64,000 bases of DNA from Singulisphaera sp. GP187 (GTDB lineage Bacteria > Planctomycetota > Planctomycetia > Isosphaerales > Isosphaeraceae), in assembly GCF_900129635.1 (NCBI RefSeq), contig NZ_FSRB01000001.1, forward strand, positions 1,093,501 to 1,157,500, in the 5' to 3' direction. This document shows positions 35,019 through 44,547 of this stretch, one piece after another (within the stretch, counting starts at the first letter, position 1; each line of letters begins with the position of its first letter). The translations under genes were made by a program, and so were the position numbers. The notes under the pieces are model-generated. The model searched no databases. It was not told the origin of the DNA and worked only from the letters and a program-made list of their open reading frames with translations.

Positions 35019-37346
35019 TTACTCCTTACCGTCGGCCGGACCATCTTTGGGCGGGCCCGGCGGCGGCAGGGGCTCGAATTGCAAGCGGAAGTCGAGCGGA
35101 TCTTGATCCTGCTCCAACCGTTCGAAACGCACACTCGCGGCGCTGGCTTCCCTCTGAAAACGTCCCGAGGCGACGATTCCACCGAAGGAGTGTTGGTCCG
35201 GCGGCTCGGCGAACACGCTGAGTTGGGCCTGCGTGAGGCCGCGTGGGATGCCGGTCAAGGCGTAGCGGCCGTTGGCATCCGTTGCGGTCCACCGGAGCGG
35301 TGTTAAGCGGTTCCCGTCTTCTATCGCGACGAGTAAATATAAACCAACACTATTGGCCGGTTTCCCGTCCGGGCCTGTGATCGTCCCGCGAATCGTGACT
35401 TCGGTTCGGGTTCCGAGAACTAATTCCTGACGCACTCTGCCGGACTGGGGATCGAAGTGCATGATTCGGGGCAAGACGGCTGGAACCGGGCCGTCGCAAC
35501 TGACGGGGCCGCTGTCGTCCCGTCCTGCTTCGTGGGCCTGGGCGGCCCAGATCTTGAATGCGCCCTTCACGCTCGGTATCTGAAAACGTCCATCGCGGTC
35601 GGTCTTGGCCGCGAGGACGATCGGGAACCAGCCAAACTCACCTCGATCGGTGCTCTCGAAGGCGATGAGCTTGTCTGGCAGAGGAGGGCTGCCTGGGACG
35701 AAAGCCTCTGCGGTCAGTCCCTCCGCGGAACCTGTCCCGACGAAGACAATGCCCCGCGCGTCCTCCAAGGATCCGTCGATCTCGATACCGGTTTCGAGCG
35801 AGATGTCGCCCAAATCACCACCACCTACCGGGACGCGGACTCTCCGTGGCGCCAGTGATTGGGGATACACGATCAACTCGGCATTCCGGCCGTCGGGGAG
35901 GGTGAGTCGGAAATGCCCGGTGGCATCGGTCGTTTGCGTCCGGCCCAGACCACTCATCGGTTCATCGGCATAGGCCGAATGGATCTTCGCCCCGGCCACG
36001 GGCTTGCCATCGGGACCGACGCAGCGCCCGATGACGGCGACCCCGCGCTTGAGCCGGATGTCGGCAAGATTTCCCTGCCTTACCGCCAACCCGAGAAGAT
36101 CCGAGAAATGAGGCTGGAAAAACTCGACATATTCCGGAGCGTTGACGTCCAGCGCCAGGTGCTGAGAATCGTCGCCCTGGATCCCGTTGACGCCATCGAT
36201 CCGATAGCGTCCTTCGGGGTCGGTCCGAACTTCCCAGACATCGACCACCTTCGCGGCAGTCCGCAACGGACGCAGACTGCCTCGGAATCGCCGAACGCGA
36301 ACCCTGGCTTTGGAAACCGGCCGACCCCGCTCGTCAACGACTCGCCCCGTCAAAACGATCGGGTCCGTCGTTCGAGGTACGGCTTGAGATTTCGGAGTAT
36401 GATGCTCGGAAGCGGCTCGGGGCGGCTCACCTGCGTTGGGTGGGGCAGTGACGTTCGCATCAGCCACCGCCTCAGCCTCCCCGGCGGATCGGGCCAGGCT
36501 GATGGCTCCGGTCGCCAGGATCGCGGAGACCACCAGAATCCCCAGGATTGCGCTCAGTCGGTTCAGAAGCATGCTCTTGAGGACTCCTTGGGCGAGTTTG
36601 GCAACGGCCGTGGTCGCGACCCCCGCCACGCGATTGCGAACGACTTCCTGAATCGTCATGTTGACAAGCTGGGCCGGGACCGCGACCGGGGTGGCCGCCG
36701 TCAGGTGGAACGCGATTCCGGACTGCCCCGCCAGGGGAACGAGTGCCATCCGTTCCATGCGGCGCCGCAGCCGCTCGCGAGCGGTTGCCAACCGGCTCTT
36801 GATGGTCCCCACCGGGCAGAGCAGGATCTGAGCGGCCTCCTCGTAAGTGCGGCCTTCCAGGCAGCAGAGGACCAGGGGGGCGCGAAATCGCTCGGGCAGC
36901 CGGCCGAGTTCCACGTGCAAAACCGGTTCAACTCCCTCTCGGTTCTTCTCGTCTTTACCGCCGGTCTCTGTCACTCGCAGTGCGGCCCAGTTCCGTTCGT
37001 GTCGCTTTCGTCGGGCCGAGGCGGATCGGGCGCATGCTCCGATCCGCAAAGCCACGCCGTAAAGCCAACTCGCGAGCGAATCGCGTCGCCGGATGGAGCG
37101 GGCTTGCTGCGCCAGGACCAGAAACGTCGCCTGGAAGGCATCTTGGGTGTCGTGGTGGTCACCCAGAACCTCATGGCAGACCCGCTGCACCATCGGTCCG
37201 TGTCGCTCGATCAGCGCGGCGAAGGCCGTTTCATTGCCACGGGTCACGAACAGGTCGAGCAGTTGCCCGTCGCTGAGGCCAGCAACCGCGCCGATCTCGA
37301 AAAGTGTTCGCAGGTGACGACTCACGGTGTGCTGAGCATCGGCCAT
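35019..37346 (-). CDS. ECF sigma factor fused to a membrane segment and extracytoplasmic carboxypeptidase-regulatory domains
   Basis: The protein has 775 residues, against about 200 for a plain ECF sigma. Region 2 spans about residues 30-105 (ERHGPMVQRVCHEVLGDHHD, TQDAFQATFLVLAQQARSI) and region 4 about 145-205 (LGRLPERFRAPLVLCCLEGR, YEEAAQILLCPVGTIKSRLA). A single membrane helix lies near 265-286 (AILGILVVSAILATGAISLA). The outside part has at least three carboxypeptidase-regulatory-like beta domains (VLTGRVVDERGRPVSKARVR, VIGRCVGPDGKPVAGAKIHS, IRGTITGPDGKPANSVGLYL) and a proline-rich tail. No separate anti-sigma gene is adjacent. The layout implies a membrane-tethered sigma that senses the cell envelope and may need proteolysis to be released. 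This ECF architecture is known from planctomycetes; the signal is unknown. Confidence 0.92.
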   Translation of the reverse strand: MADAQHTVSRHLRTLFEIGAVAGLSDGQLLDLFVTRGNETAFAALIERHGPMVQRVCHEVLGDHHDTQDAFQATFLVLAQQARSIRRRDSLASWLYGVALRIGACARSASARRKRHERNWAALRVTETGGKDEKNREGVEPVLHVELGRLPERFRAPLVLCCLEGRTYEEAAQILLCPVGTIKSRLATARERLRRRMERMALVPLAGQSGIAFHLTAATPVAVPAQLVNMTIQEVVRNRVAGVATTAVAKLAQGVLKSMLLNRLSAILGILVVSAILATGAISLARSAGEAEAVADANVTAPPNAGEPPRAASEHHTPKSQAVPRTTDPIVLTGRVVDERGRPVSKARVRVRRFRGSLRPLRTAAKVVDVWEVRTDPEGRYRIDGVNGIQGDDSQHLALDVNAPEYVEFFQPHFSDLLGLAVRQGNLADIRLKRGVAVIGRCVGPDGKPVAGAKIHSAYADEPMSGLGRTQTTDATGHFRLTLPDGRNAELIVYPQSLAPRRVRVPVGGGDLGDISLETGIEIDGSLEDARGIVFVGTGSAEGLTAEAFVPGSPPLPDKLIAFESTDRGEFGWFPIVLAAKTDRDGRFQIPSVKGAFKIWAAQAHEAGRDDSGPVSCDGPVPAVLPRIMHFDPQSGRVRQELVLGTRTEVTIRGTITGPDGKPANSVGLYLLVAIEDGNRLTPLRWTATDANGRYALTGIPRGLTQAQLSVFAEPPDQHSFGGIVASGRFQREASAASVRFERLEQDQDPLDFRLQFEPLPPPGPPKDGPADGKE

Positions 37347-37657
37347 CGGTCGGGTTCCCCGTTCTGACTCGAATTCCGAAATGTAGTGTAACGAGGGAAG
37401 CCGATTGTTCGATTTCTCCGCGAATTCCCCATGGACCCATCGTTTGCGGATGTCCTCCGTGCCCTCCGTTTACACGCCACAGGTGAATTCCCCTTGGTCC
37501 TGAAGCCACTCCCACTCGGGAGAATCGGCCGCCGCCCAGGGGGTTCATGTTCTTCTGTACGTCTTTGAACGTCGGTGTTGCCACGACCTTGAGCACGGTC
37601 GAGGACCGGGTGCGGTTGCCGCGAACTCGGGAGTTGCGTATCTTTCTAAAGGGTCGG

Positions 37658-38524
37658 ATGTTGGGAACGCGACTCGGAGGTTTTCGCGTGGTGTCTCCGT
37701 TTGCCGAAAGCCCGGAATTTCAGCGTCTGTTGCGTCGCGAGCCCCCGTCCGACTTGATCCGGATCGCGCTCGAGATCGCGCGGGACGCGTACCCGGAACT
37801 CGAGGCGGAGCGCTACCTCGAAAAGGTGGAATCGCTCGCGCTCCGGATCCGCGACCGCTGTCCGGCGGGGGCGAAACCAAGGCAGGTGCTCGGCCAGATC
37901 AACTGGGTCCTCTTCGTCGAAGAGGGGTATCAGGGGAACGTCGACGACTATTACGACCCCCGGAATAGTTATGTCAACGAGGTGGTCGACCGCAAGACCG
38001 GGATCCCGATCAGCCTCTCCGTCCTCTACTGGACGCTTGCCGAACGGCTCGGGCTGGCGATGGCGGGCGTCAACCTCCCTTGGCATTTCATGCTCCGAGT
38101 CGGCCGGGCCGATTCCACGATCTTTGTCGACCCGTTCCATGGCGGGGTTTTGCTCGATCGCGAAGGGTGCTGTCGCACGGTCTCCGGGATCTTGGGGAAG
38201 CCCGTCGAACTGACCGACTTGCAACTTGCCCCCTGTGGTCATGATCAGGTGGTTGCACGCATGCTTCGCAACCTCAAGGCGATCTACTTTCGGAATCATG
38301 ACTTTCAGACCGCCTTGTCCGTGCAGAGGCGGTTGGCGGCCTTGAATCCGAATGATGGCGACGAACAGCGCGACCTGGGGATGCTCTGTTTGCAGCTCGA
38401 TCGCCCGGCCGACGCGATCTCCCCGTTGCAGTCCTATCTCGAATCGAAACCACCGGATGAGGATGCCGAAGTGGTTCGCGCGTTGCTTCGCGCCGCCAGG
38501 CGCGAGGTCGCGACCTGGAACTGA
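37658..38524 (+). CDS. SirB1-family protein (transglutaminase-like fold plus TPR)
   Basis: The protein has 288 residues from the ATG at 37658, behind AAAGGG; a GTG at 37691 is an alternative. Features of the SirB1 family are LGQINWVLFVEEGYQGNVDD, YYDPRNSYVNEVVDRKTGIP, ISLSVLYWTLAERLGLAMAG and VNLPWHFMLRVG, followed by VDPFHGGVLLDREGC. These form a transglutaminase-core-like domain. The end holds tetratricopeptide repeats (NLKAIYFRNHDFQTALSVQR). In enterobacteria the homologue lies near prmC/prfA, but its reaction is not established. The gene diverges from the ECF sigma gene; the 311-base gap between them presumably contains both promoters. Confidence 0.88.
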   Translation: MLGTRLGGFRVVSPFAESPEFQRLLRREPPSDLIRIALEIARDAYPELEAERYLEKVESLALRIRDRCPAGAKPRQVLGQINWVLFVEEGYQGNVDDYYDPRNSYVNEVVDRKTGIPISLSVLYWTLAERLGLAMAGVNLPWHFMLRVGRADSTIFVDPFHGGVLLDREGCCRTVSGILGKPVELTDLQLAPCGHDQVVARMLRNLKAIYFRNHDFQTALSVQRRLAALNPNDGDEQRDLGMLCLQLDRPADAISPLQSYLESKPPDEDAEVVRALLRAARREVATWN

Positions 38525-38765
38525 TTGGCCGGCCTCCTCGGTCGTTTTCTCGAAAATCTTTCGAGAAAGAATCAAGTTCTTTTTCTCAAGTGCCGAAGAC
38601 GAGAGTACGGCGACTCCGGGCGGGTCGTCGTGCTGTCGGTCTCAGTGAGGATTGTCCGGAAAACGGACCCTGCGGGATGAAGGGCGGAGCTCCTCATTCC
38701 CGGCGCGACCTTCAGGTCATGACCTCGCTGACCCGGTTCGCTCGTCAGGAGGAGGAATCCCCGCT

Positions 38766-41189
38766 ATGCACACCTTGAGAACTTCAACGAGTCTGTTACT
38801 CCTTCCTCTTTTATTGTGCCTGGCCGGCTGCGCCAGCACGTCGGGCGTTTCCTCCAAGATGCAGACGGTCGCATCGGTAGGGGACAAGAAGTATCCCGTG
38901 GTCACGGGCGAGCCGGGAGCGTCGGTGGTGGCTGACGCCGCGCCCGCCGAGCCGTCGGTGCGTGCCAAGGGACGGATCTCGGGCCGAGTGGTCGACGACA
39001 CGGGAGAACCGCTTCCGGACGTTCGCGTGCGACTTGCCGTGGGGAACACACCCGGCGGACAGGTCATTAGCGCCACGACCGACCGTACCGGAGCGTTCAC
39101 GCTCAATGGGGTTCGCGCTGGCTCCTCGCATACCGTCATCGCCGAGTGGGAGGACGGTCAGGAGTATCTGACCGGCCGGAGCGTCGTGGATGCACCCGAC
39201 ACGAACGTTCGGATCACCCTGGCTCCGTCCGGCACCGAGTCCAAGACCGCCAGCGCCCCGATCCGGCCGAATCGAATCAGCCCCGTGTCGGAAAAGGCGT
39301 CACTTCCGGACCCGGATGACGACGACGAAACGCTGATCGATGTCCCCCGAGTATCGTCCCGGAAGCCACGCGTGAATGTTGAGGATCTGCCGCCGCCTGA
39401 GGCCGAGTCTTATCCCGCGGCTGGGGGCGTGCGAACTCCCGCCCCCGCGCGTCAGGGCTCGGCGACGGGTCGGGTCCGCTGGCGAGGGGTGGGAGCGGAT
39501 GGAGTCACGCGGCAGGACTCGAAAGCGGCGACCGAGCCCGGTCATGGCAAGATATCCGCGCTCCAGGATTCCGAGACACACGAAGCGAGCGCGATCGCAT
39601 CGAGTCCGGCTGACGAAGACGAGGGGCCGAACCCGCTTCCCCCGGCGCTCGAGCCGGGGCAGGCGCCTCGGGATCGGGACCTCGTTCCGCTTCCTCGAGC
39701 GCGCAAGCCACGGTCCGTGCCTCGCTCCGCCGCGATTTCAGGTGACGACGACGATGCTCTCGCGAGGGAACGCGAGCCAGGGCAGATGTCCGTCACGGCT
39801 CCGGCCAGAACGACAAAGCCACGGCGGTCGGTTCAGACGCATGAGGTCGAACCCGAATCCGATTCCGAACCCGCGTCCTCGGAAGTCAATCCGCTTCCCC
39901 CAGCGCGCGAGCCGGGTCGGGAAGGGGATCTGTCCCTCGCCGATCCGAGCCTGCTTCCCGCACCGGGACTGGACCCGGAGTCGGAACCGGAACTGGGGCC
40001 GGAAAAAAAAACGAGCGCGTCTTCGTCGGCGGATATAGCCTTCCTACCGCCCGCGGTTGAGGCTGGCCAGGCCGAGAAACCCGCCGAGGTTCCAGGTCCG
40101 ATTGGGGAAGCCCCGGCGGCCGGTGCCAACCTCCTCGCGTTGAGCGAGACGACACCTCGGTTCTTGAGCGATGATTCGCCGGCCGCACCGGTTGAAGCGG
40201 CCCCGGCGACTAGCGCCGACCTCGCCGCGTTGAGCGAGACGAAACCTCCGTTTCTGAATGATTTGCCGGGCCCGGTCGAGGCGGCTTCGGCGGAAGGGCA
40301 GCCGGCGCCAGGCCTTCCTCCCGCAGTTGCGGCGGCTCCGGGGCGAAATGAAGTGGCCGAACCCTCGCCGTTCGACACCCCCAGCTTCGAGCCGGCTTCG
40401 TCATTTGCGCCTGCGATGGCCGCGGCGACGGGTCAGTCGGTTTTCGAGACCGGTTCGGACGCACCGGCAACGAACGAAGCACCCGCTCCTCCCCCCGACA
40501 CCCGAAAGCGGCCGACCTGGAAAGACCTGGCCTCACTCGCCCCCAAGCCACCCCTCGCGCAAGTTGAGAGTCGGAAGGGAGTTGGGCCCGCGGTTTTAGG
40601 GCCGATGAAACCTGCGGCGCATGCCTTTTTGATGGAACAACCCCCCGCGTTGCCAACGAGCACGCGCGCGGCGCCGTCGCAAGCTCAAGCCGATGTTGGC
40701 AAAGCCTTTTGCGACTACGACGCCAAGCACCGAAAGATCAATGATTTCCGCCTGCCCGACCTTGAGGGCAGGCCGGTTCGTTTCCAGGAGCTCGATGCCG
40801 ACCTCGTCCTGATCGACTTTTGGGGGACCTGGTGTCAGCCCTGCCTGCGGTCGATTCCCCACCTGGTTGAACTCCAGAATCGGATGGGAACGGGCAAGCT
40901 CAAAGTGGTCGGCATCGCCTGTGAGCAGGGTCCGCTCGCCGAGCGTGCCAAGACGGTAAGCCTGGAAGTTCGCCGGTTGGGGATTAACTACCCCGTGCTG
41001 CTCAGCGGCATGGATGGACCTTGCCCGCTCCAGGAAGCGTTGAAGGTTCAAGCGTATCCCACCTTGATCCTCGTCGATCGCCAAGGGCGGATCGTCTGGC
41101 AGGATCAAGGAGCGACCCCCGTGACCCTGGGGCGGCTCGATCGCTTTCTCGCCTCGACGAGCAAGTCCGAACAGACCCGACGCTATTGA
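38766..41189 (+). CDS. TlpA-like thioredoxin lipoprotein with long disordered linker
   Basis: The protein has 807 residues; the ATG at 38766 follows AGGAGG. The lipobox LCLAGC places it in the envelope. Residues about 67-140 form a carboxypeptidase-regulatory-like beta domain (GRISGRVVDDTGEPLPDVRV). About 480 residues of acidic, proline- and alanine-rich sequence follow, carrying repeated short motifs (NPLPPALEPGQ, NPLPPAREPGR, FLPPAVEAGQ and two copies of ALSETxPxFLxD). The last 160 residues are a thioredoxin domain of TlpA/ResA type with the active site WCQPC (cysteines 690 and 693) in IDFWGTWCQPCLRSIPHLVE. It probably reduces or oxidises envelope protein thiols at a distance from its lipid anchor. 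The stop overlaps the convergent glycosyltransferase gene by 7 bases. Confidence 0.9.
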   Translation: MHTLRTSTSLLLLPLLLCLAGCASTSGVSSKMQTVASVGDKKYPVVTGEPGASVVADAAPAEPSVRAKGRISGRVVDDTGEPLPDVRVRLAVGNTPGGQVISATTDRTGAFTLNGVRAGSSHTVIAEWEDGQEYLTGRSVVDAPDTNVRITLAPSGTESKTASAPIRPNRISPVSEKASLPDPDDDDETLIDVPRVSSRKPRVNVEDLPPPEAESYPAAGGVRTPAPARQGSATGRVRWRGVGADGVTRQDSKAATEPGHGKISALQDSETHEASAIASSPADEDEGPNPLPPALEPGQAPRDRDLVPLPRARKPRSVPRSAAISGDDDDALAREREPGQMSVTAPARTTKPRRSVQTHEVEPESDSEPASSEVNPLPPAREPGREGDLSLADPSLLPAPGLDPESEPELGPEKKTSASSSADIAFLPPAVEAGQAEKPAEVPGPIGEAPAAGANLLALSETTPRFLSDDSPAAPVEAAPATSADLAALSETKPPFLNDLPGPVEAASAEGQPAPGLPPAVAAAPGRNEVAEPSPFDTPSFEPASSFAPAMAAATGQSVFETGSDAPATNEAPAPPPDTRKRPTWKDLASLAPKPPLAQVESRKGVGPAVLGPMKPAAHAFLMEQPPALPTSTRAAPSQAQADVGKAFCDYDAKHRKINDFRLPDLEGRPVRFQELDADLVLIDFWGTWCQPCLRSIPHLVELQNRMGTGKLKVVGIACEQGPLAERAKTVSLEVRRLGINYPVLLSGMDGPCPLQEALKVQAYPTLILVDRQGRIVWQDQGATPVTLGRLDRFLASTSKSEQTRRY

Positions 41190-42904
41190 GTCCCATTGCC
41201 CCGCGTGGGGAGTATCGACTCGCGTTCGTGGTAGGGGTAAATCCAGACGAGGGGAACTCCCCACTTCGAGACGACGTAGGCGGGCTGACCGTTCGCGATC
41301 AGAGCGCGGTCCCAAGGCTGTAACGCGCCGGGCCGGTTCTGGAGCACGAACCAGGCGGCCGACCGTCGCGGATCGGGGATCACGTCCGGCTTCAGCCGGC
41401 CCGACTGGTGAAGATAGAGCCAGGATGTGGGGAAGGTCGCAAACTCGATTCTTTGGTTCGGCGGCGTCTGGTCGTTCAGCCAGTCGAGCGCCTCTTCCGT
41501 CAGCCCGTCCCAGAAGTAGGTGGGTTCCATCCCGAGCTTGACCGCGCCGGGAAGGCCGCCGACGATCGGGCTGAAGTAGGAGAGCGGGACCGGCATCATC
41601 AGGGCGATGCTGAGTGCGCCCTCGACCAAGGCGGCGGCCACGATCGCCTTGCCCCAGCGCTTGAATCGTTCGATCAGTGCCGCGGCTCCGAGGCCGGCGA
41701 TGATCGCCAACATCCCGAACGCGGGCAAGAACTGGCGGACGCCGTCGTGCCCGGGGGTGTGAGGCAGCGCGCGGAGCGCCAGAAGGAAGCTCCAATGAAC
41801 GATCGCCAGAACCTCGAACGGCCGGCTCCGGAACCGGCGGATTGCCTGACCAGCACCCACGATTGCCAGGGCGAGGAACCCGACCGGGGTGACAAACAGG
41901 GTCCACGCCAGGGTGTTGTACCAGGGGAGCGACTGTTTGGGGGTGACGTAGATCTGCCCGAGAAAGAGCACCGGGATTGGGATCGTCCTCGAGCGCGTCA
42001 GGTTCGATTCGAGGAAGCGCCGCACCCCGTCGATTGGAGCGTTCCACCAGCTCGGGTTGAACGCGTAGAGCGTCAAGACGGCGATCAGACCGCCGACGAG
42101 CAAGGTCAGGAAGCCCCGGCGACTCCGTTCGACGACGGTCCAGACCAGGAACGGAAGCGGGAGGAACCACCCGGTCAGCTTGCAGTCGGCCGCCCAACCG
42201 GCGAGTAGGCCGAAGAGAATGACCCAACCCCACCTTGGCGACCGGACCTCGACAGCCGTGGCGGTTCGGGGGAGGACCGCCTCGGCGAACGCGATCAAGG
42301 CCAGGACCCAGAGACTGGCGAGGATGGCATCGACCGTCGCATAGTGGCCGTTGGCGAACAGGTTCGGCTGGAAGATCCAGGCTCCCGCGGCCAATGAAGC
42401 CGCCCATCGTCCCCAGCGCTGGGCCACGAACGTCCAGAGTGCTCCGGCCGTCAGGCTGAACAGAAGCATCGGGCCAAACCGTGCCCGCGCGAGCTCGCTC
42501 CACCAACTGGGAGTCAGAAGGTCCCCGGCCAGGCCGACGATCGCATAGAACGGCGGATGGCCGTGGGGCTCCTCACGGGCGAAGGGCCAGAACCAGGCGA
42601 GCACGTTCTTGTCGAAGAGTTGGCCGCGGGTGCGCATCTGGTCGGGACGGGGGGCGGGGTATTGATCCTGCTGGACCAATTCCAGGTCCGGCGGCTGCCA
42701 GGTTGCCGCGAACCGTGCGGGATCGCGGAGCGCGGCAAACCAGGCGCGGATCCGCGCTTCGCGGCCGAGCGTGTAGCCCTCGTCCCAGACGATCGAGAGC
42801 CGCGATTCGGTCGCGATCATCAGCACGAGTGTCGACGCGGCCACCGCCAATCCCAAGGCCCGGAACGTCCCGCGGCGGGGTGGGTCGAGATGCGGTCCGC
42901 TCAC
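41183..42904 (-). CDS. Membrane glycosyltransferase, GT39/ArnT-like
   Basis: The protein has 573 residues from a GTG at 42904, seven bases after GAGG; a GTG at 42937 falls inside a hairpin and is less likely. Ten or more hydrophobic segments are visible (for example LGLAVAASTLVLMIATE and LLAGWAADCKLTGWFLPLPF). The first periplasmic loop has SIVWDEGYTLGREARI with the acidic DE pair expected of GT-C enzymes and the EPHGHPPFYAIVGLAGDLL segment (HPP motif). GT39-like proteins use polyprenyl-phosphate sugars to modify proteins or lipids. The substrate is unknown. A second such enzyme is encoded at 44548. Confidence 0.85.
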   Translation of the reverse strand: MSGPHLDPPRRGTFRALGLAVAASTLVLMIATESRLSIVWDEGYTLGREARIRAWFAALRDPARFAATWQPPDLELVQQDQYPAPRPDQMRTRGQLFDKNVLAWFWPFAREEPHGHPPFYAIVGLAGDLLTPSWWSELARARFGPMLLFSLTAGALWTFVAQRWGRWAASLAAGAWIFQPNLFANGHYATVDAILASLWVLALIAFAEAVLPRTATAVEVRSPRWGWVILFGLLAGWAADCKLTGWFLPLPFLVWTVVERSRRGFLTLLVGGLIAVLTLYAFNPSWWNAPIDGVRRFLESNLTRSRTIPIPVLFLGQIYVTPKQSLPWYNTLAWTLFVTPVGFLALAIVGAGQAIRRFRSRPFEVLAIVHWSFLLALRALPHTPGHDGVRQFLPAFGMLAIIAGLGAAALIERFKRWGKAIVAAALVEGALSIALMMPVPLSYFSPIVGGLPGAVKLGMEPTYFWDGLTEEALDWLNDQTPPNQRIEFATFPTSWLYLHQSGRLKPDVIPDPRRSAAWFVLQNRPGALQPWDRALIANGQPAYVVSKWGVPLVWIYPYHERESILPTRGNGTQ

Positions 42905-42927
42905 AGGCGACCTCGAAGAAACGACAC

Positions 42928-42953
42928 GAGGGGCCACGGAGGGCCCCTCTTTT
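42928..42953 (+). terminator. GC-rich hairpin with T-run
   Basis: GAGGGGCC (42928-42935) pairs perfectly with GGCCCCTC (42942-42949), followed by TTTT. The T-run is on the plus strand, while both neighbouring genes read leftward. In the leftward direction it lies 42 bases after the acetyltransferase stop and just before the glycosyltransferase start, with only a poor T-run, so it may act as an attenuator. Confidence 0.55.
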
Positions 42954-42990
42954 GGGTTGCCGCAAGAATGATTGCGGAGGTCGTCGACGC

Positions 42991-43494
42991 TTACACAGAG
43001 ACCGTCGCCAACTCGCCGTTAACGCTTTGCCACTCCGTGGCGACAGAACGAATCAGCGCGATCTCATTGCAGTTGGGGAAGAGCGGACACCGCACGCACT
43101 CATTCCAGATTTTGTGCGGCAGGTCGGCCTTCTCAATGCGATGGTAGCCGCATTTCTCAAAGAAATCGGCGACATAGGTGAGCGTAAACACCGTCTTGAT
43201 CTCGAGAAGGCGGGCGGCCTCCCAACAAGAATCAAGGAGCGCTCGCCCCACGCCACGCCCGTGGGCATGTTCAGAGACCGCCAGGCATTTCAGTTCGGCA
43301 AGGTCTTCCCAGAACACATGCAGGGCAACACAACCGACGATTTGACCGTTGTCGTCAGTGGCCACGAGAAACTCTCGGATCGATTCATAGAGTTCTCCCA
43401 ACGACCGGCGGATCATCAGTTTTCGATCGGCGAACGTGCGAATCAGTTCCTGAATGGCGGGCACGTCGCCAACTCGCGCGGGACGAATGTTCAA
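42991..43494 (-). CDS. N-acetyltransferase of the short N-acetylglutamate synthase type
   Basis: The protein has 167 residues. It starts MNIRPARVGDVPAIQELIRT and has the GNAT core LVATDDNGQIVGCVALHVFW, ELKCLAVSEHAHGRGVGRAL (acetyl-CoA loop RGVGRA) and VFTLTYVADFFEKCGYHRIE. The C-terminus, ADLPHKIWNECVRCPLFPNC, is typical of stand-alone N-acetylglutamate synthases that start arginine synthesis from glutamate and acetyl-CoA. No other arginine genes are nearby, so the role rests on family similarity. Confidence 0.8.
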   Translation of the reverse strand: MNIRPARVGDVPAIQELIRTFADRKLMIRRSLGELYESIREFLVATDDNGQIVGCVALHVFWEDLAELKCLAVSEHAHGRGVGRALLDSCWEAARLLEIKTVFTLTYVADFFEKCGYHRIEKADLPHKIWNECVRCPLFPNCNEIALIRSVATEWQSVNGELATVSV

Positions 43495-43647
43495 TCGAGG
43501 AATCCCCCCAAACCCCGGCTTTGACCCCGGGCGTTCTTGCCTTGACCCGACAAGCCCCCGGACGTATCGGGCGCTCGCGGGCGAACGGAATATTGTAAGT
43601 CGTTGGTTTTTGGAATCAATACCGTGTCGGCCGACACCCCAAAATCA

Positions 43648-44292
43648 TCAGAACGTGCGGGTGGGCTCGGGACGCGGACTCGCGGCTTTGGCCTGGCTGG
43701 TCTCGGCCTGGCGGAAGGGGAGCACGCGCTCGCGGTAGAACGATTCCATGTGCCGATAGTCGGGTCCGTGCGCGACTTCCACGAGCCCGAACGACTGGGC
43801 GATCTCTTCGGTCGCCTGCTCCAGGGTCCAGCCGCAATACTTGGTGCGATAGGCGATCTGGACCATCGAAGTGCGATTGATGCCATGATGGCAATGGAAG
43901 TAGACCGGCTGATTCTTGGGGTCCGCCAGCACGGCGGCCGCCTCCTCGAGGAGGTCGGAGATCACGCGCCAGTCCCCCAGCCCGCGCTGGTCGACGATCG
44001 GGATATGGACCCAGCGATAGCCCAACTCCTCCGCCATCTGCTTCTCGCGGATCGCCAAGGGGTGAGTGGGCGGATGAGCCAACGCCAAGACTGTCTTGAC
44101 CTTATAGTTTGTGACAACCCGTCGCATCGGCCAGGGCTGTTGCCAGGCGCCTCGATAAAGCTTGCCCGGCTCGACCACCGCGAACTGGTCGGCGAAGACG
44201 TAGTCGTGACCGTGCCTCCAGACCTGCTGGGCTGTTAGACATCCCAGAGCGCCCACCAAACCGCGGCGAATCCATTTGCGTCGGCTGACCAT
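43648..44292 (-). CDS. Membrane-anchored dual-specificity/tyrosine phosphatase-like protein
   Basis: The protein has 214 residues from the ATG at 44292, eight bases after GGAGTG. A basic start (SRRKWIRRG) and hydrophobic stretch (LVGALGCLTAQQVW) suggest a membrane anchor or uncleaved signal. The phosphatase signature is complete: VYFHCHHGINRTSMVQIAYR contains the HCX5R P-loop, and VVDQRGLGDWRVISDLLEEA supplies the general-acid loop region. GKLYRGAWQQPWPMRRVV is typical of DSP-like bacterial proteins. Substrates may be phosphoproteins, phosphoinositides or phosphorylated sugars; the gene context does not decide. Confidence 0.87.
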   Translation of the reverse strand: MVSRRKWIRRGLVGALGCLTAQQVWRHGHDYVFADQFAVVEPGKLYRGAWQQPWPMRRVVTNYKVKTVLALAHPPTHPLAIREKQMAEELGYRWVHIPIVDQRGLGDWRVISDLLEEAAAVLADPKNQPVYFHCHHGINRTSMVQIAYRTKYCGWTLEQATEEIAQSFGLVEVAHGPDYRHMESFYRERVLPFRQAETSQAKAASPRPEPTRTF

Positions 44293-44547
44293 GAGGAGAA
44301 CACTCCGGTACGAGGCAAGGATTCCGTTCCAGGCGGGGTCGGGGATCGTAGCAGACACCCGATTGACCGGCAAGAGAAGTCAGATCCAACGGAACCTACC
44401 CCCATTCGAACCTTATCGGCAGCCTCAATCCGATTCTCCAAGGGCAACACCCGGGCGCCTGAGTTTGGCATCGCCTCCGCCCCGCGATCGGTTTAAGATC
44501 AGGCTCCCGCGTTCCTCGAGAGAATGCCCCTGAAGCCGAGGTCAAGG

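Noticed and set aside
40596..42506. 636-codon minus-strand frame across the TlpA-like and glycosyltransferase genes
   Set aside because: It overlaps two well-supported genes in another frame and its product is unstructured Arg/Pro-rich sequence.
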